From assembly GCA_913057435.1 (NCBI GenBank), contig CAJXNY010000034.1, positions 1 to 56,820 of the forward strand: DNA of 56,820 nucleotides, in the 5' to 3' direction. A program made the translations under genes and the position numbers. Below are positions 35,362 to 44,248 of this stretch, piece after piece (the first letter of the stretch is position 1; the number at the start of each line of letters is the position of its first letter). The notes beneath the pieces were generated by a model that was not told where the DNA came from, did not search any database, and saw only the letters and a program-made list of their open reading frames with translations. Source of the DNA: an uncultured Oceanospirillaceae bacterium. Lineage in GTDB: Bacteria > Pseudomonadota > Gammaproteobacteria > Pseudomonadales > Balneatricaceae.

Positions 35362-36461
35362 ACCTGGCAGGCGCGCTGACCATTGAACTGAAATTACAGC
35401 AGCAGACGATTTCGGAACTGGAGATCCGTTCCACTCGCCCCCGTTCAGCAGGACGGCTGTTTCGGGGGCGGCCCATTGGCCAGGTGGTACGCCAGTTGCC
35501 CCTGCTATTTTCTCTCTGTGGCCTGGCCCAGCAGATTGCTGCGCTGACGGCGGCAGAGCAGGCGCTGGGCTACGAGGCCGGTGTGGCGCTGCGCCAGGCG
35601 CGGATGCAGCTGCTGCTGGCCGAGCAGGGTCGCGAACAGCTGTTGCGGCTCTGGCGCGACTGGCTGACGGAGGATGGCGCGCCGCTCAAGACTGAGGCTC
35701 AGGCAGCGTTGCTGGGTTTTAACCGCTTTTATGCCCGCTTGCTGATCAGCCATAAGCCTGCCTTGCAGCTGGCCCCGGTGGCTTTCAAGGCCCTGGCACT
35801 GCCGCCGCTGGAGCCGCTGCCCGCCCTGCTACAGCTGCCGATCAGTCTGCGGCTGGAACGGCTGCAGACTGGCCAGCCAGAGGATGCGCTGGACCACTGC
35901 CTGCAGCGACTGGAGCAGCGTTTTGCTGCGGTGCCACTGCAGCCTGGCTGCACGGCGTTACCCGTACTGAACGCGGCAGAACTACAACCCTGGCTGGACG
36001 CTGATTTCTGCTGTGCGCCGCAGTGGCAGGGGGACTGTTTCGAGACGGGTCTGATTGATCAGAAATTAATCTTGAATGATCAGAAAATGACCAAAAATCT
36101 GCATGGTCTAACCGTACGTTTTATAAAACTGATCTATCAACTTCAGCTTTTGCCAGAGCGGCTGCACAATCAGAGCCTGGAACAGGCGGCGCCGACGTTA
36201 TCCCCGGGCACGGGTCTGGCGCAGATCCCCAGTGCCCGGGGGCGGCTTATCCACAGCCTGGTGCTGGACGGTGAGCAGGTGGCGGATTATCAGATCCTGG
36301 CCCCCACCGAGTGGAATTTTCATCCACAGGGCACTTTGCGCCAACAGTTACTTGGAGTGACCGTGGCCGACGCCCAACAGGCGCGGGCGCTGGCACAGAG
36401 ATTAACTCTGCTGATTGACCCCTGTGTCGGCTTCAGCGTTGAGGTGACGGAACATGCATGA
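35358..36461 (+). CDS. hupK: HupK/HoxV hydrogenase maturation scaffold
   Basis: A 367-aa protein distantly related to the hydrogenase large subunit. SRGRLIHSLVLDGEQVADYQILAPTEWNFHP near residue 300 and DPCVGFSVEV near the C-terminus correspond to the L2 region of HupL, keeping one Cys of the DPCxxC motif, while the N-terminal LFSLCGLA replaces RICGVC. HoxV is proposed to carry the Fe(CN)2CO group. It overlaps hypA by eight bases. Confidence 0.9.
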   Translation: MNLAGALTIELKLQQQTISELEIRSTRPRSAGRLFRGRPIGQVVRQLPLLFSLCGLAQQIAALTAAEQALGYEAGVALRQARMQLLLAEQGREQLLRLWRDWLTEDGAPLKTEAQAALLGFNRFYARLLISHKPALQLAPVAFKALALPPLEPLPALLQLPISLRLERLQTGQPEDALDHCLQRLEQRFAAVPLQPGCTALPVLNAAELQPWLDADFCCAPQWQGDCFETGLIDQKLILNDQKMTKNLHGLTVRFIKLIYQLQLLPERLHNQSLEQAAPTLSPGTGLAQIPSARGRLIHSLVLDGEQVADYQILAPTEWNFHPQGTLRQQLLGVTVADAQQARALAQRLTLLIDPCVGFSVEVTEHA

Positions 36462-36795
36462 GATGTCGATTGCTGAAGGGCTGATTCAGCTGCTGGAGCA
36501 GCAGGCCGTGGCGCAGAATTTCAGTAAAGTAAAAACCGTATGGCTGGAGATTGGCCCGCTGGCGGCGATTGAAAGCCAGGCGCTGACCTTCTGTTTTGAT
36601 GCCGTCAGCCGCCACAGCCTGGCCGAGGGGGCCCGGCTGGAAATTATCGAACTGCCCGCCACCGGCTGGTGCCTGGGCTGCTCGCAGGCCATTATTGTGC
36701 AACAACGCTACGACAGCTGTTCGCACTGTGGCAGCTACCAGGTACAGATTACCGGTGGCGAAGAGCTCAGAATAAAAGAACTGGAGGTGGAGTAA
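36454..36795 (+). CDS. hypA: hydrogenase nickel incorporation protein HypA
   Basis: A 113-aa nickel metallochaperone. The N-terminal MHEM gives the nickel-binding His2, and a zinc site is formed by two CxxC pairs (CLGC near 73 and CSHC near 89). It transfers nickel to HupL with HypB, which starts two bases after its stop. Confidence 0.95.
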   Translation: MHEMSIAEGLIQLLEQQAVAQNFSKVKTVWLEIGPLAAIESQALTFCFDAVSRHSLAEGARLEIIELPATGWCLGCSQAIIVQQRYDSCSHCGSYQVQITGGEELRIKELEVE

Positions 36796-36797
36796 GT

Positions 36798-37733
36798 ATG
36801 TGTACTGTTTGCGGATGTAGCGAAGGTGAAGTGCAGATTGAGGGCCATCACGGCCATGAACATGCCCATCAACACGGTCACAACGAACACCACCACGCGC
36901 CTGCTCACGCGCACCCGCCTCACCATCCGGGAGCGACGGAAGCACCGGCGTTAAGAGTCGACGGTGATAACCACCACTATGGCCATGGCGCGGCCCGCGC
37001 TCATGCACCGGGCCTGAGCCAGGCGCGAATGGTGCAGATTGAACAGGATATTCTGGGTAAAAACGACCAGTACGCCGCCGCCAACCGGGCCCGGTTTAGC
37101 CGCGATAATCTGTTTGTGCTCAATCTGGTGTCCAGTCCAGGCTCGGGTAAAACGACGTTACTGACCGAAACCATCCAGCAGCTTAAAGGGCAGCACAAGG
37201 TCGCGGTGATCGAAGGCGATCAGCAGACCGCCCATGATGCCGAACGGATTCGTGCCACCGGCGTGCCTGCCATTCAGGTCAATACTGGCAAAGGCTGCCA
37301 TCTGGATGCCCATATGGTCGGCCATGCCATGGACGGGCTGGGCGAGCTGGACGGTGGGCTGCTGTTTATCGAAAACGTTGGCAATCTGGTTTGTCCGGCG
37401 GCGTTTGATCTGGGCGAAGCGCACAAAGTGGCTATTCTGTCGGTCACTGAAGGCGAAGATAAACCGCTTAAATACCCGGATATGTTCCATGCCGCGGATC
37501 TGCTGTTACTGAACAAAACCGACCTGCTGCCGCATCTGGATTTCGATGTGCAGGCCTGTATTGACTACGCCCGCCGGGTTAAACCGGAAATCGAGGTGAT
37601 CCAGCTGTCGGCCCGTAGCGGTGAGGGAATGGCGCAGTGGCTGGACTGGTTACAGCGCAGACGTCGAGCGGTGATTGAGCAGCGGATCAGCGCCCTGCAA
37701 CAGCAGATCGATCAGCTGAGTCAGTGGCTATGA
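36798..37733 (+). CDS. hypB: hydrogenase nickel incorporation GTPase HypB
   Basis: A 311-aa nickel-binding GTPase. The N-terminal CTVCGC is the high-affinity metal motif. It is followed by a long His-rich stretch (about residues 17-62, more than 15 His), which can store nickel. The G domain has Walker [10 protein letters not shown] (about 114-122), EGDQQT, and NKTDLL. The ATG at 36798 follows GGAGGTGGAG; the longer reading frame upstream overlaps hypA. Its stop overlaps hoxA by four bases. Confidence 0.96.
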   Translation: MCTVCGCSEGEVQIEGHHGHEHAHQHGHNEHHHAPAHAHPPHHPGATEAPALRVDGDNHHYGHGAARAHAPGLSQARMVQIEQDILGKNDQYAAANRARFSRDNLFVLNLVSSPGSGKTTLLTETIQQLKGQHKVAVIEGDQQTAHDAERIRATGVPAIQVNTGKGCHLDAHMVGHAMDGLGELDGGLLFIENVGNLVCPAAFDLGEAHKVAILSVTEGEDKPLKYPDMFHAADLLLLNKTDLLPHLDFDVQACIDYARRVKPEIEVIQLSARSGEGMAQWLDWLQRRRRAVIEQRISALQQQIDQLSQWL

Positions 37734-39217
37734 ACAGCTTTCAGCCTGAACCCCGGCCGCTGGTGCTTTGTGTTGATGACGAGCCGCGCTCGCTGGAAAC
37801 CCTGGAGCGCACCCTGGATGAAGAGTTTGATGTACTCACCGCCAGCAGCGCCGAACAGGCGTTGACCCTGCTGGAAGGCCAGCCGGTACAGGTCATTCTC
37901 TGTGATCAGCGTATGCCAGGTATGACCGGGGTCGAGCTGCTCAGCCAGGTGCGAGATCGCTGGCCAGACACCGGGCGGCTGATCCTGTCGGGCTATACCG
38001 ATTCTGACGATATTATTCGTGGCATCAACGACTCCGGCATCCACCAGTACATTACCAAGCCCTGGCACCCGGATGCGCTGATGGACACTCTGCGTGAGGT
38101 CTGTCAGCTGTCGCAGCTGCAACAGCAGAACGAGCTGCTGGCGATGGAGATGAAACTCACCGCGCCGCAGCTGCAGCGCGAACTGCGGGCGAAAAAACAG
38201 CAGCTGGCGCAACAGTTTCAGCTGGCCGAGATCCGCCGGGGGCTGGACAGCCCGCTGAACAGCATCTGTGATCAGGTGGGTCGTATCGCCCCCTATGATA
38301 TTTCAGTGCTGGTGACCGGCGAGTCGGGCACCGGCAAAGAGCTGTTTGCCCGTGCCCTGCATTACAACAGCGCCCGTGCCGAGCAACCCTTTGTGGTGGA
38401 AAACTGCGGTGCCATGCCGGATGAACTGCTGGCCTCGGAGCTGTTTGGCCACAAGAAGGGCTCGTTCACCGGTGCCATCAATGATCACATGGGTCTGTTC
38501 GAGCAGGCCAATGGTGGCACCATCTTCCTGGATGAGATCGGCGAAATCAGCCCGGCGTTTCAGGTCAAACTGTTACGGGTGCTGCAGGAGCGCGAAGTCC
38601 GCCCGCTGGGTGAACAGCGTCGGCGCAAAGTCGATGTACGCATCATTGCCTCCACTAATCGCGATCTGGAAGAGGAGGTCCGGGCCGGGCGGTTCCGTCA
38701 GGATCTGTATTACCGGCTGGCCGAAGTCACTTTGCTACTGCCGTCGCTGGGCCGTCGACGGGGTGATATTCCACTGCTGGCTCAGCACTTCCTGACCCGC
38801 GCCCAGCAGGAGTTCGACAAGCCGGTGCGCGGCTTCAGCGATGAAGCCCTGGCCTGTATGCAGCGCTATAACTGGCCGGGCAATGTGCGCGAACTGCAAA
38901 ATGAAGTACGTCGTATGCTGGTGCTGGCCGACGATGACTGGGTGGGGGCAGATCTGCTGTCGCCGCGAATCCTGCGCGCCGGGCCGGAGGAGGAAAGCGA
39001 AGCGCTGGATGCCATTGCCGGGCTGGATGGCAGCCTGAAAGACCGTATCGAAGCGCTGGAAAAACGTATTTTGCGTGAAGCGCTGATCCGCCACCGCTGG
39101 AATAAATCCCGCGCCGCCAAAGAACTGGGCCTGTCCCGCGTTGGCCTGCGGGCCAAGCTGGAACGCTACGGCATGGATAAAACCAGCCCGGCCCCGACGT
39201 CGCCGGCTGAACACTAA
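37730..39217 (+). CDS. hoxA: NtrC-family hydrogenase regulator HoxA/HupR
   Basis: Sigma-54-dependent activator of 495 aa. Receiver domain (1-120) with DD at 16-17, phosphoacceptor Asp59 in CDQRMPG and Lys110. A linker with coiled-coil character (about 125-165) leads to the AAA+ domain with Walker A GESGTGKE (197-204), the sigma-54-contacting GSFTGA (244-249; Ser for Ala of GAFTGA) and a Fis-type HTH at the C-terminus ([24 protein letters not shown]). The ATG overlaps the hypB stop. HoxA should act at the -24/-12 sites before hupS, hupD and hupE. The partner kinase HoxJ and the sensory hydrogenase HoxBC are not in the window. Confidence 0.93.
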   Translation: MNSFQPEPRPLVLCVDDEPRSLETLERTLDEEFDVLTASSAEQALTLLEGQPVQVILCDQRMPGMTGVELLSQVRDRWPDTGRLILSGYTDSDDIIRGINDSGIHQYITKPWHPDALMDTLREVCQLSQLQQQNELLAMEMKLTAPQLQRELRAKKQQLAQQFQLAEIRRGLDSPLNSICDQVGRIAPYDISVLVTGESGTGKELFARALHYNSARAEQPFVVENCGAMPDELLASELFGHKKGSFTGAINDHMGLFEQANGGTIFLDEIGEISPAFQVKLLRVLQEREVRPLGEQRRRKVDVRIIASTNRDLEEEVRAGRFRQDLYYRLAEVTLLLPSLGRRRGDIPLLAQHFLTRAQQEFDKPVRGFSDEALACMQRYNWPGNVRELQNEVRRMLVLADDDWVGADLLSPRILRAGPEEESEALDAIAGLDGSLKDRIEALEKRILREALIRHRWNKSRAAKELGLSRVGLRAKLERYGMDKTSPAPTSPAEH

Positions 39218-39229
39218 GAGGAAGCTGTT

Positions 39230-39508
39230 ATGTGTCTGGGAATTCCTGGCTGTATTACCGAAATCGTCGATGCCGACCAGATGCTGGCCATGGTGGATGT
39301 GTCGGGGGTGAAGCGTGAGGTTAACCTGGCCTGCGTGCTGAGCGCCCCGGCTGACGCCGATCAGCTGATTGGCCGCTGGACACTGGTACATGTGGGTTTT
39401 GCCATGAGCCTGATCGATGAAGATGAAGCCCGTAAAACCCTTGAACTGCTGGCCGAGCTGGGCGAAATCGAAGAGGAGCTGGCCGCCATGCGTGACGGCG
39501 CGAGGTAA
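39230..39508 (+). CDS. hypC: hydrogenase assembly chaperone HypC
   Basis: A 92-aa chaperone starting MCLGIP with the essential Cys2, which binds HypD and carries the Fe(CN)2CO precursor to the large subunit. It has a HypC-typical length, unlike hupF. GAGGAAG precedes the ATG. Confidence 0.95.
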   Translation: MCLGIPGCITEIVDADQMLAMVDVSGVKREVNLACVLSAPADADQLIGRWTLVHVGFAMSLIDEDEARKTLELLAELGEIEEELAAMRDGAR

Positions 39509-39513
39509 CCCCC

Positions 39514-40206
39514 ATGAATGATAATGATGATCTGCTAGGCGGCCTCTATCCGTTTATGGCCCCCACCGCCCCGGCCCGCAGCCGCGATAAATCAGTCGAA
39601 CTGCTGGACTCGATCCAGCTGAAAGTGGCGGAAAGTCTGGCGGCGAAAACGGCTTTCTTCGAAAAATACAGCCAGCGGCTGGCTGAAATCGCCGCTGCCA
39701 TTGCCGACAGCTATCAGCGCGGCGGCCGATTGCTGACGGCGGGTAACGGTGGTTCCAGTTGCGATGCCGCCCACCTGGCGCTGGAATTTATGCACCCGGT
39801 AACGGCAGGTCGTCCGGCGCTGGCGGCGATCAACCTCAGCCAGGACAGTGCCATGCTGACCGCCATCAGCAACGATATCGGCTTTGAACATGTACTGCCG
39901 CGCCAGCTGCTGGCGCTGGCCCAGCCGGATGATCTGCTGCTGGTGTTCTCCACCTCAGGCAACTCCGCCAACCTGACCCGCGCAGTAGATAAAGCCCGCC
40001 AGCTGGGCCTGACCACCGTCGCGTTTCTCGGTGGCGACGGCGGCGAACTGGCCCGCAATCCCAGTGTGGATCACCACCTGATCGTCGAAACCGACAGCGT
40101 ACATCGCATCCAGGAATGCCATCTGGTCTGCTACCACATCCTCTGGGACCTGGTACACACCCTGCTGGCCGACCAGCGTGGCCACCTGGGCGAACACGGC
40201 CGCTAA
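39514..40206 (+). CDS. SIS-domain protein, phosphoheptose-isomerase (GmhA)-like, in the hyp operon
   Basis: A 230-aa protein of the SIS phosphosugar-isomerase fold. TAGNGGSSCDAAHLALEF (about 72-89) matches the GmhA phosphate-binding loop, and VFSTSGNSANL (about 147-157) is the second phosphate-binding Ser loop. The C-terminal VHRIQECHLVCYHILWDLV also resembles GmhA, which isomerises sedoheptulose 7-phosphate for LPS heptose. It differs from housekeeping GmhA in a 40-residue N-terminal extension and in its place between hypC (5 bases upstream) and hypD. A sugar-phosphate role for hydrogenase assembly is not established; it may act in a folate or carbamoyl-related side reaction or simply be hitchhiking. 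Confidence 0.85.
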   Translation: MNDNDDLLGGLYPFMAPTAPARSRDKSVELLDSIQLKVAESLAAKTAFFEKYSQRLAEIAAAIADSYQRGGRLLTAGNGGSSCDAAHLALEFMHPVTAGRPALAAINLSQDSAMLTAISNDIGFEHVLPRQLLALAQPDDLLLVFSTSGNSANLTRAVDKARQLGLTTVAFLGGDGGELARNPSVDHHLIVETDSVHRIQECHLVCYHILWDLVHTLLADQRGHLGEHGR

Positions 40207-40286
40207 CCGCTGCAGCTTTTCGCTATTGTGGGGCCAGGGTAGCAGCGACGTCCCGTCGCGTCGGGGGTTGAGATGAATTCAGGTTA

Positions 40287-40314
40287 TGCATTCCCACGCA
40301 GAGCATGGGAACGA
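40287..40314. repeat. palindromic intergenic repeat
   Basis: TGCATTCCCACGCAGAGCAT followed by GGGAACGA forms the hairpin TTCCCA/TGGGAA and resembles the dispersed CGTTCCCACGCTCTGCGTGGGAATGC element seen in many gammaproteobacterial genomes. It lies just before hypD and separates it from the SIS gene. The adjacent GACGTCCCGTCGCGTCGGGG (40249-40268) may belong to the same unit. Confidence 0.6.
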
Positions 40315-40339
40315 GACAACACATCTGTGAGGTGAAAAA

Positions 40340-41464
40340 ATGAAATTTGTCGATGAATTCCGCGACCCGCAGATGGCGAAAGCGCTGCTGGCGCAGATCC
40401 ATGCGCTGGTCAAAGAGATTCCCCGTGCTCAGCACAAACCCCTGCAGATTATGGAAGTGTGCGGCGGTCATACTCATTCCATCTTCCGTTACGGGCTGGA
40501 GCAGCTGCTACCCAGGGAGATTGAGCTGATTCATGGCCCCGGTTGCCCGGTGTGCGTATTACCTATGGGCCGGGTTGATGATTGCGTGGCGATTGCCGAG
40601 CAGCCGGATGTGATTTTCACCACCTTCGGCGATGCGATGCGGGTGCCGGGTTCGAAGAAAAGTCTGCAGCAGGCCAAGGCCGAGGGCTGTGATATCCGTA
40701 TGGTGTATTCGCCCATGGATGCGCTGGCGCTGGCCAAGCGTAACCCGGATAAAACCGTGGTGTTCTTCGGCCTGGGGTTTGAAACCACCATGCCCAGTAC
40801 CGCGCTGACACTACAGCAGGCCCGTGCTCAGGGCGTGGATAACTTTCAGCTGTTCTGCAATCACATCACCATTATTCCCACCATTAAAGCGATCCTTGAT
40901 TCGCCGGATATGTATATCGACGGTTTCCTCGGCCCTGGCCATGTCAGTATGGTAATCGGTCAGAAGCCCTATGAATTTATCTCGGCCCATTATCAGCGTC
41001 CGCTGGTGGTGGCCGGGTTTGAGCCGCTGGATGTGCTGCAATCTATCCACATGCTGCTGCTGCAGATCCGCGAGGGTGAAGCACGGATTGAAAACCAGTA
41101 CACCCGTATTGTGCCTGAGGGTGGTAACCATCAGGCGCTGAAAGCGGTGTCTGAGGTGTTTGAGCTGCGGGAGTTCTTCGAATGGCGCGGGCTGGGTTCG
41201 ATTGACCACTCTGGTGTGCGTATCCGCGAAAGTTATGCACAGTTTGATGCCGAGCGGCAGTTTGTATTGCCTAACCTGAAGATCGCTGATCCTAAATCCT
41301 GCCAGTGTGGTGAGGTGCTTAAGGGCGTGATCAAACCGCAGCAATGCAAGGTGTTCGGCAAACAGTGCAGCCCGGAAACCCCGCTGGGCGCACTGATGGT
41401 ATCCACCGAAGGCGCATGTTCCGCCTATTACAGTTATGGCCGCATTGATGCGGTCGCCGTCTGA
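40340..41464 (+). CDS. hypD: hydrogenase formation protein HypD
   Basis: Iron-sulfur protein (374 aa) that, with HypC and HypE, assembles the Fe(CN)2CO group. The conserved Cys motifs are present: MEVCGGHTHSIFRYGL (Cys near 38), HGPGCPVCVLP (about 66-76) and the C-terminal CQCGEVLKGVIKPQQCKVFGKQCSPETPLGALMVSTEGAC, which binds the [4Fe-4S] cluster. TGAGGTG precedes the ATG at 40340. Confidence 0.96.
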   Translation: MKFVDEFRDPQMAKALLAQIHALVKEIPRAQHKPLQIMEVCGGHTHSIFRYGLEQLLPREIELIHGPGCPVCVLPMGRVDDCVAIAEQPDVIFTTFGDAMRVPGSKKSLQQAKAEGCDIRMVYSPMDALALAKRNPDKTVVFFGLGFETTMPSTALTLQQARAQGVDNFQLFCNHITIIPTIKAILDSPDMYIDGFLGPGHVSMVIGQKPYEFISAHYQRPLVVAGFEPLDVLQSIHMLLLQIREGEARIENQYTRIVPEGGNHQALKAVSEVFELREFFEWRGLGSIDHSGVRIRESYAQFDAERQFVLPNLKIADPKSCQCGEVLKGVIKPQQCKVFGKQCSPETPLGALMVSTEGACSAYYSYGRIDAVAV

Positions 41465-41480
41465 GCCAGGAAAACAGACT

Positions 41481-42530
41481 ATGACGACCCGACCAAAACG
41501 AACCCTCAACGCCAGCGCGATCACCATGGCCCACGGTGCCGGTGGCAAGGCGATGCGTGATCTGATCGAAGATGTGTTTCTGGGGGCCTTTGATAACCCG
41601 GACCTCAACGCGCTGGAAGACCAGGCCCGCTTTGATATCGCGGCGCTGGCCGCTGAGGGTGGCCAGCTGGCGTTCACCACCGACTCTTATGTTGTTGATC
41701 CGATCTTTTTCCCCGGTGGCGATATTGGCAGCCTGGCGGTGAACGGCACGGTGAATGATCTGGCGGTCAGCGGTGCCATTCCGAAATACCTGTCCTGCGG
41801 CATGATTATCGAAGAGGGCCTGCCAGTGGCGGAGCTGCGCCAGGTGGTGCAAAGCATGCGGGCAGCGGCGGATGCCGCGGGTATCACCATTGTCACCGGT
41901 GACACCAAAGTGGTGCCACGGGGTAAGGGCGATAAGCTGTTTATCAACACCAGCGGCATCGGCGTGATTCCTCAGGGTGTGGATATCTCCGCCAGCCGCT
42001 GCCAGCCTGGCGACAAGGTGATTGTGAACGGTTTTATCGGTGATCACGGGGCTGCCATTCTGAATGCCCGTGGTGATCTGGCGCTGTCCGTCGAGCTGGA
42101 AACCGACTGTCAGCCGTTACATGGCCTGGTGCAGGCGATGCTGGCAGTCTGCCCGGATATTCATGCCATCCGCGATGCCTCCCGTGGTGGTGTGGCCACG
42201 GTGCTCAATGAATTTGCCGAAACCTCAGCGGTGTCGATCCGGTTGCAGGAAGACAGCATCCCGGTGCGCGATGAAGTGCGCGGTGTCTGCGAGATTCTGG
42301 GGCTGGATGCGCTGTACTTCGCCAACGAAGGCAAACTGGTGGCCGTGGTGCCTGGCGCCCAGGCTGAGGCTGTGCTGGCGGCGATGCAAAACCATCCGGC
42401 CGGGCAGGGGTCTGTCATTATTGGTGAGGTGCTCGAAGGCCAGCCAGGCCGGGTAAAAATCCAGACCTGTTTTGGCGGCGAACGTATTCTGGATATGCTG
42501 GTGGGTGAACAGCTGCCGCGTATTTGCTGA
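41481..42530 (+). CDS. hypE: hydrogenase maturation protein HypE
   Basis: ATP-dependent dehydratase of 349 aa that turns the C-terminal thiocarbamate into thiocyanate, the CN source. AHGAGGKAMRDLI and FTTDSYVVDPIFFPGGDIG are AIR-synthase-like ATP-binding motifs; the protein ends with the required PRIC, Cys349 being the carrier. The ATG at 41481 follows CCAGGA; longer in-frame starts overlap hypD. It is the last gene of the accessory operon. Confidence 0.96.
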   Translation: MTTRPKRTLNASAITMAHGAGGKAMRDLIEDVFLGAFDNPDLNALEDQARFDIAALAAEGGQLAFTTDSYVVDPIFFPGGDIGSLAVNGTVNDLAVSGAIPKYLSCGMIIEEGLPVAELRQVVQSMRAAADAAGITIVTGDTKVVPRGKGDKLFINTSGIGVIPQGVDISASRCQPGDKVIVNGFIGDHGAAILNARGDLALSVELETDCQPLHGLVQAMLAVCPDIHAIRDASRGGVATVLNEFAETSAVSIRLQEDSIPVRDEVRGVCEILGLDALYFANEGKLVAVVPGAQAEAVLAAMQNHPAGQGSVIIGEVLEGQPGRVKIQTCFGGERILDMLVGEQLPRIC

Positions 42531-43227
42531 CCCTTAGCTGTGCGTTTTTAACGCTCCAGGCGGTTGTCACACAGCCGCCGCGCCCTCCTGTTCTGGGTTT
42601 GTCTGGCAAACTCTGAGCGAAGTACTCACTTCTCTGCAACCCGGCTTATTAACGGGCGTCAGCTGGCTGTTATCGGTGGTGGGTTTGCAGCGTTGTCTGT
42701 GGTGTTAATAACTTTTCAGCATGGCAGCGAAAAGTAGGCTCCTCGGCTGGAATCTCAAGAATAAGGGACCGAAAACCGCTGCTGGCAGGTGGCTGATACG
42801 TATTAAAAATACATTCAAATAGTTATACACAGCTTCTGTGGATAATCAGTTGCATAAGTTTTGGATAGAGGTCTGGTAACCCTCTGCAGGGTCCGTTATC
42901 TGCAGGGTACAGAATATTGGTTAAATAATGACCAGTGCTGTTTTTTGCTGGATAAGTAATACCTGTCAAGCCGTTGACAGAAAAAATTTAGCGTTTATTT
43001 ACGTGAGTATTGATGCTTGACAGTTTCACCGGGCACTATTTTTCGAAAGTGCTGTCTGTTGTGGACAGATTGTTGGATAAGCGTTGTGGATGAATTGTCT
43101 TTCAGCAATACGTCTGGCTGTTGATAGCAGGTAAAAAAAACCGGGCACAAGGCCCGGCAGAAATCAGTGTTTTGGATGGGTCTATATACCCTGGATATTC
43201 ATCCTGAATACCGTCCGGCAACCTGGT
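42531..43227. other. gene-free region with a cluster of DnaA-box-like sequences
   Basis: No ORF is supported. On the plus strand TTATACACA (42823-42831, perfect TTATNCACA) and TGTGGATAA (42837-42845, perfect box in reverse) are six bases apart. More diverged relatives occur around 43059-43069 (TGTGGACAG), 43070-43080 (TGTTGGATAA) and 43085-43093 (TGTGGATGA). AT-rich tracts lie between. The flanking genes are not those of a gammaproteobacterial oriC. A DnaA-titrating or -reactivating site is possible. Confidence 0.45.
43132..43157 (-). terminator. Rho-independent terminator of hupE
   Basis: On the minus strand CCGGGC pairs with GCCCGG (plus 43152-43157 and 43141-43146) and runs into eight T residues (plus 43133-43140). 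Confidence 0.85.
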
Positions 43228-43803
43228 TTACAGCGACGTAAGCAGACCTGCGCCAGTCAGTGCCATGGCGGCACCGGCGATGCGGGTCAGGGTCGGCACC
43301 TTGCTCAGCAGGCGCGCGGACAACGTGCCGCCAGCAAGGTGCAGAGTCAGGCTGGAGGCGATAAAGCCTGCAGCAAAGGTCAGTGCTGAGGCTGCGCCCA
43401 GTTCACTGCCGTGGGCGAAACCATGGCTCAGTGCGAACAGGCCAATCAGTGGCAGGCTCAGTGCGGCGGGCAGGCGGGCCATCCCCGCGATCAGCAAACC
43501 CATCACCAGCACGGAGCTGGCAATGGTGCCTTCAACCAGCGGCAGCTGGACACCGTTCACTGCGGTGATAAAGCCAGCCAGCAGCAGTGTCAGAAACACA
43601 GCGGGCACTGCCAGCTGCTGTTTGCCTTTCTGCATGGCGGCCCAGATGCCCACGGCCAGCATCGCCAGCAGGTGATCAAGCCCGGTTAATGGGTGAGCGA
43701 AACCTGCCAGCAGGCTGTTCTGTGCCAACGGGCCGGTGTGGGCCAGGGCTGGCGTGGCGCTGATCAGTAATGCGCTGGCAAGCGCGATCTGCAGTTTTTT
43801 CAT
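43228..43803 (-). CDS. hupE: HupE/UreJ-family nickel permease
   Basis: A 191-aa inner-membrane protein with an N-terminal signal-like segment ending ALAHTG, the HPLTGLDHLLAMLAVGIWA motif (about residues 36-54) with its metal-binding His and Asp, ALSHGFAHGSEL (about 127-138) and roughly six TM helices. The family imports nickel for hydrogenase or urease. No urease genes are nearby. GGAAGGA lies upstream of the ATG at 43803. It is transcribed towards the hyp operon. Confidence 0.9.
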   Translation of the reverse strand: MKKLQIALASALLISATPALAHTGPLAQNSLLAGFAHPLTGLDHLLAMLAVGIWAAMQKGKQQLAVPAVFLTLLLAGFITAVNGVQLPLVEGTIASSVLVMGLLIAGMARLPAALSLPLIGLFALSHGFAHGSELGAASALTFAAGFIASSLTLHLAGGTLSARLLSKVPTLTRIAGAAMALTGAGLLTSL

Positions 43804-43880
43804 TGATAGTCCTTCCTTTATATAGCAACGGGCGCCAGTTGAGGCCCGGCTGGCAGATGCCTGCATCTTGATTAAACTCA

Positions 43881-43898
43881 AAGCAATTGGCAGGCCAA
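43881..43898 (-). promoter_or_regulatory. sigma-54 (-24/-12) promoter of hupE
   Basis: On the minus strand TTGGCCTGCCAATTGCTT has GG and GC separated by exactly ten bases (GG at 43896-43895, GC at 43884-43883) and the TTGCTT -12 element. Start would be near 43871, about 68 bases before hupE. Confidence 0.65.
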
Positions 43899-44132
43899 TT
43901 TAAAGATTCGGCGGCAAACTAGCACAGCGTGGGGCCCGGTTAAAGCGCAAGGCCATTTTGCTGGGTGACAGGGCTGGATACTGGGTTATCACCGTGGCGC
44001 ATAGTTGATAATCAAAGGCACAGAGGGGGCACAGAACCCTGCGCTTTGGTCGTGGTGCGACATCCAGTCACAGCGGTTTACTGGAGGCTTCATGTTAGCC
44101 TTCGAGGTGACAAAATTTACACAAATTGTAAA

Positions 44133-44147
44133 TGCAAATGATTCGCA
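44133..44147. promoter_or_regulatory. Fur box before the TonB operon
   Basis: TGCAAATGATTCGCA fits the 7-1-7 Fur consensus TGATAATnATTATCA at 11 of 15 positions and is nearly palindromic. A possible -10 element TACAAT at 44155-44160 follows it. Iron control of the TonB operon is expected. Confidence 0.65.
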
Positions 44148-44248
44148 AAAAGATTACAATGCGCCATTAGCGACTATGGGTAGCGATGACGCGCAGGGCC
44201 AGACGCCTGGCAGTGCTACCGAATTTGGGACATCAAACTGGAACTATC

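Noticed and set aside
42823-43093. chromosomal origin oriC
   Set aside because: DnaA-box-like sequences are present, but dnaA, dnaN, mnmG/gidA, rpmH or parAB are not in the neighbourhood and there are no clear 13-mer repeats.
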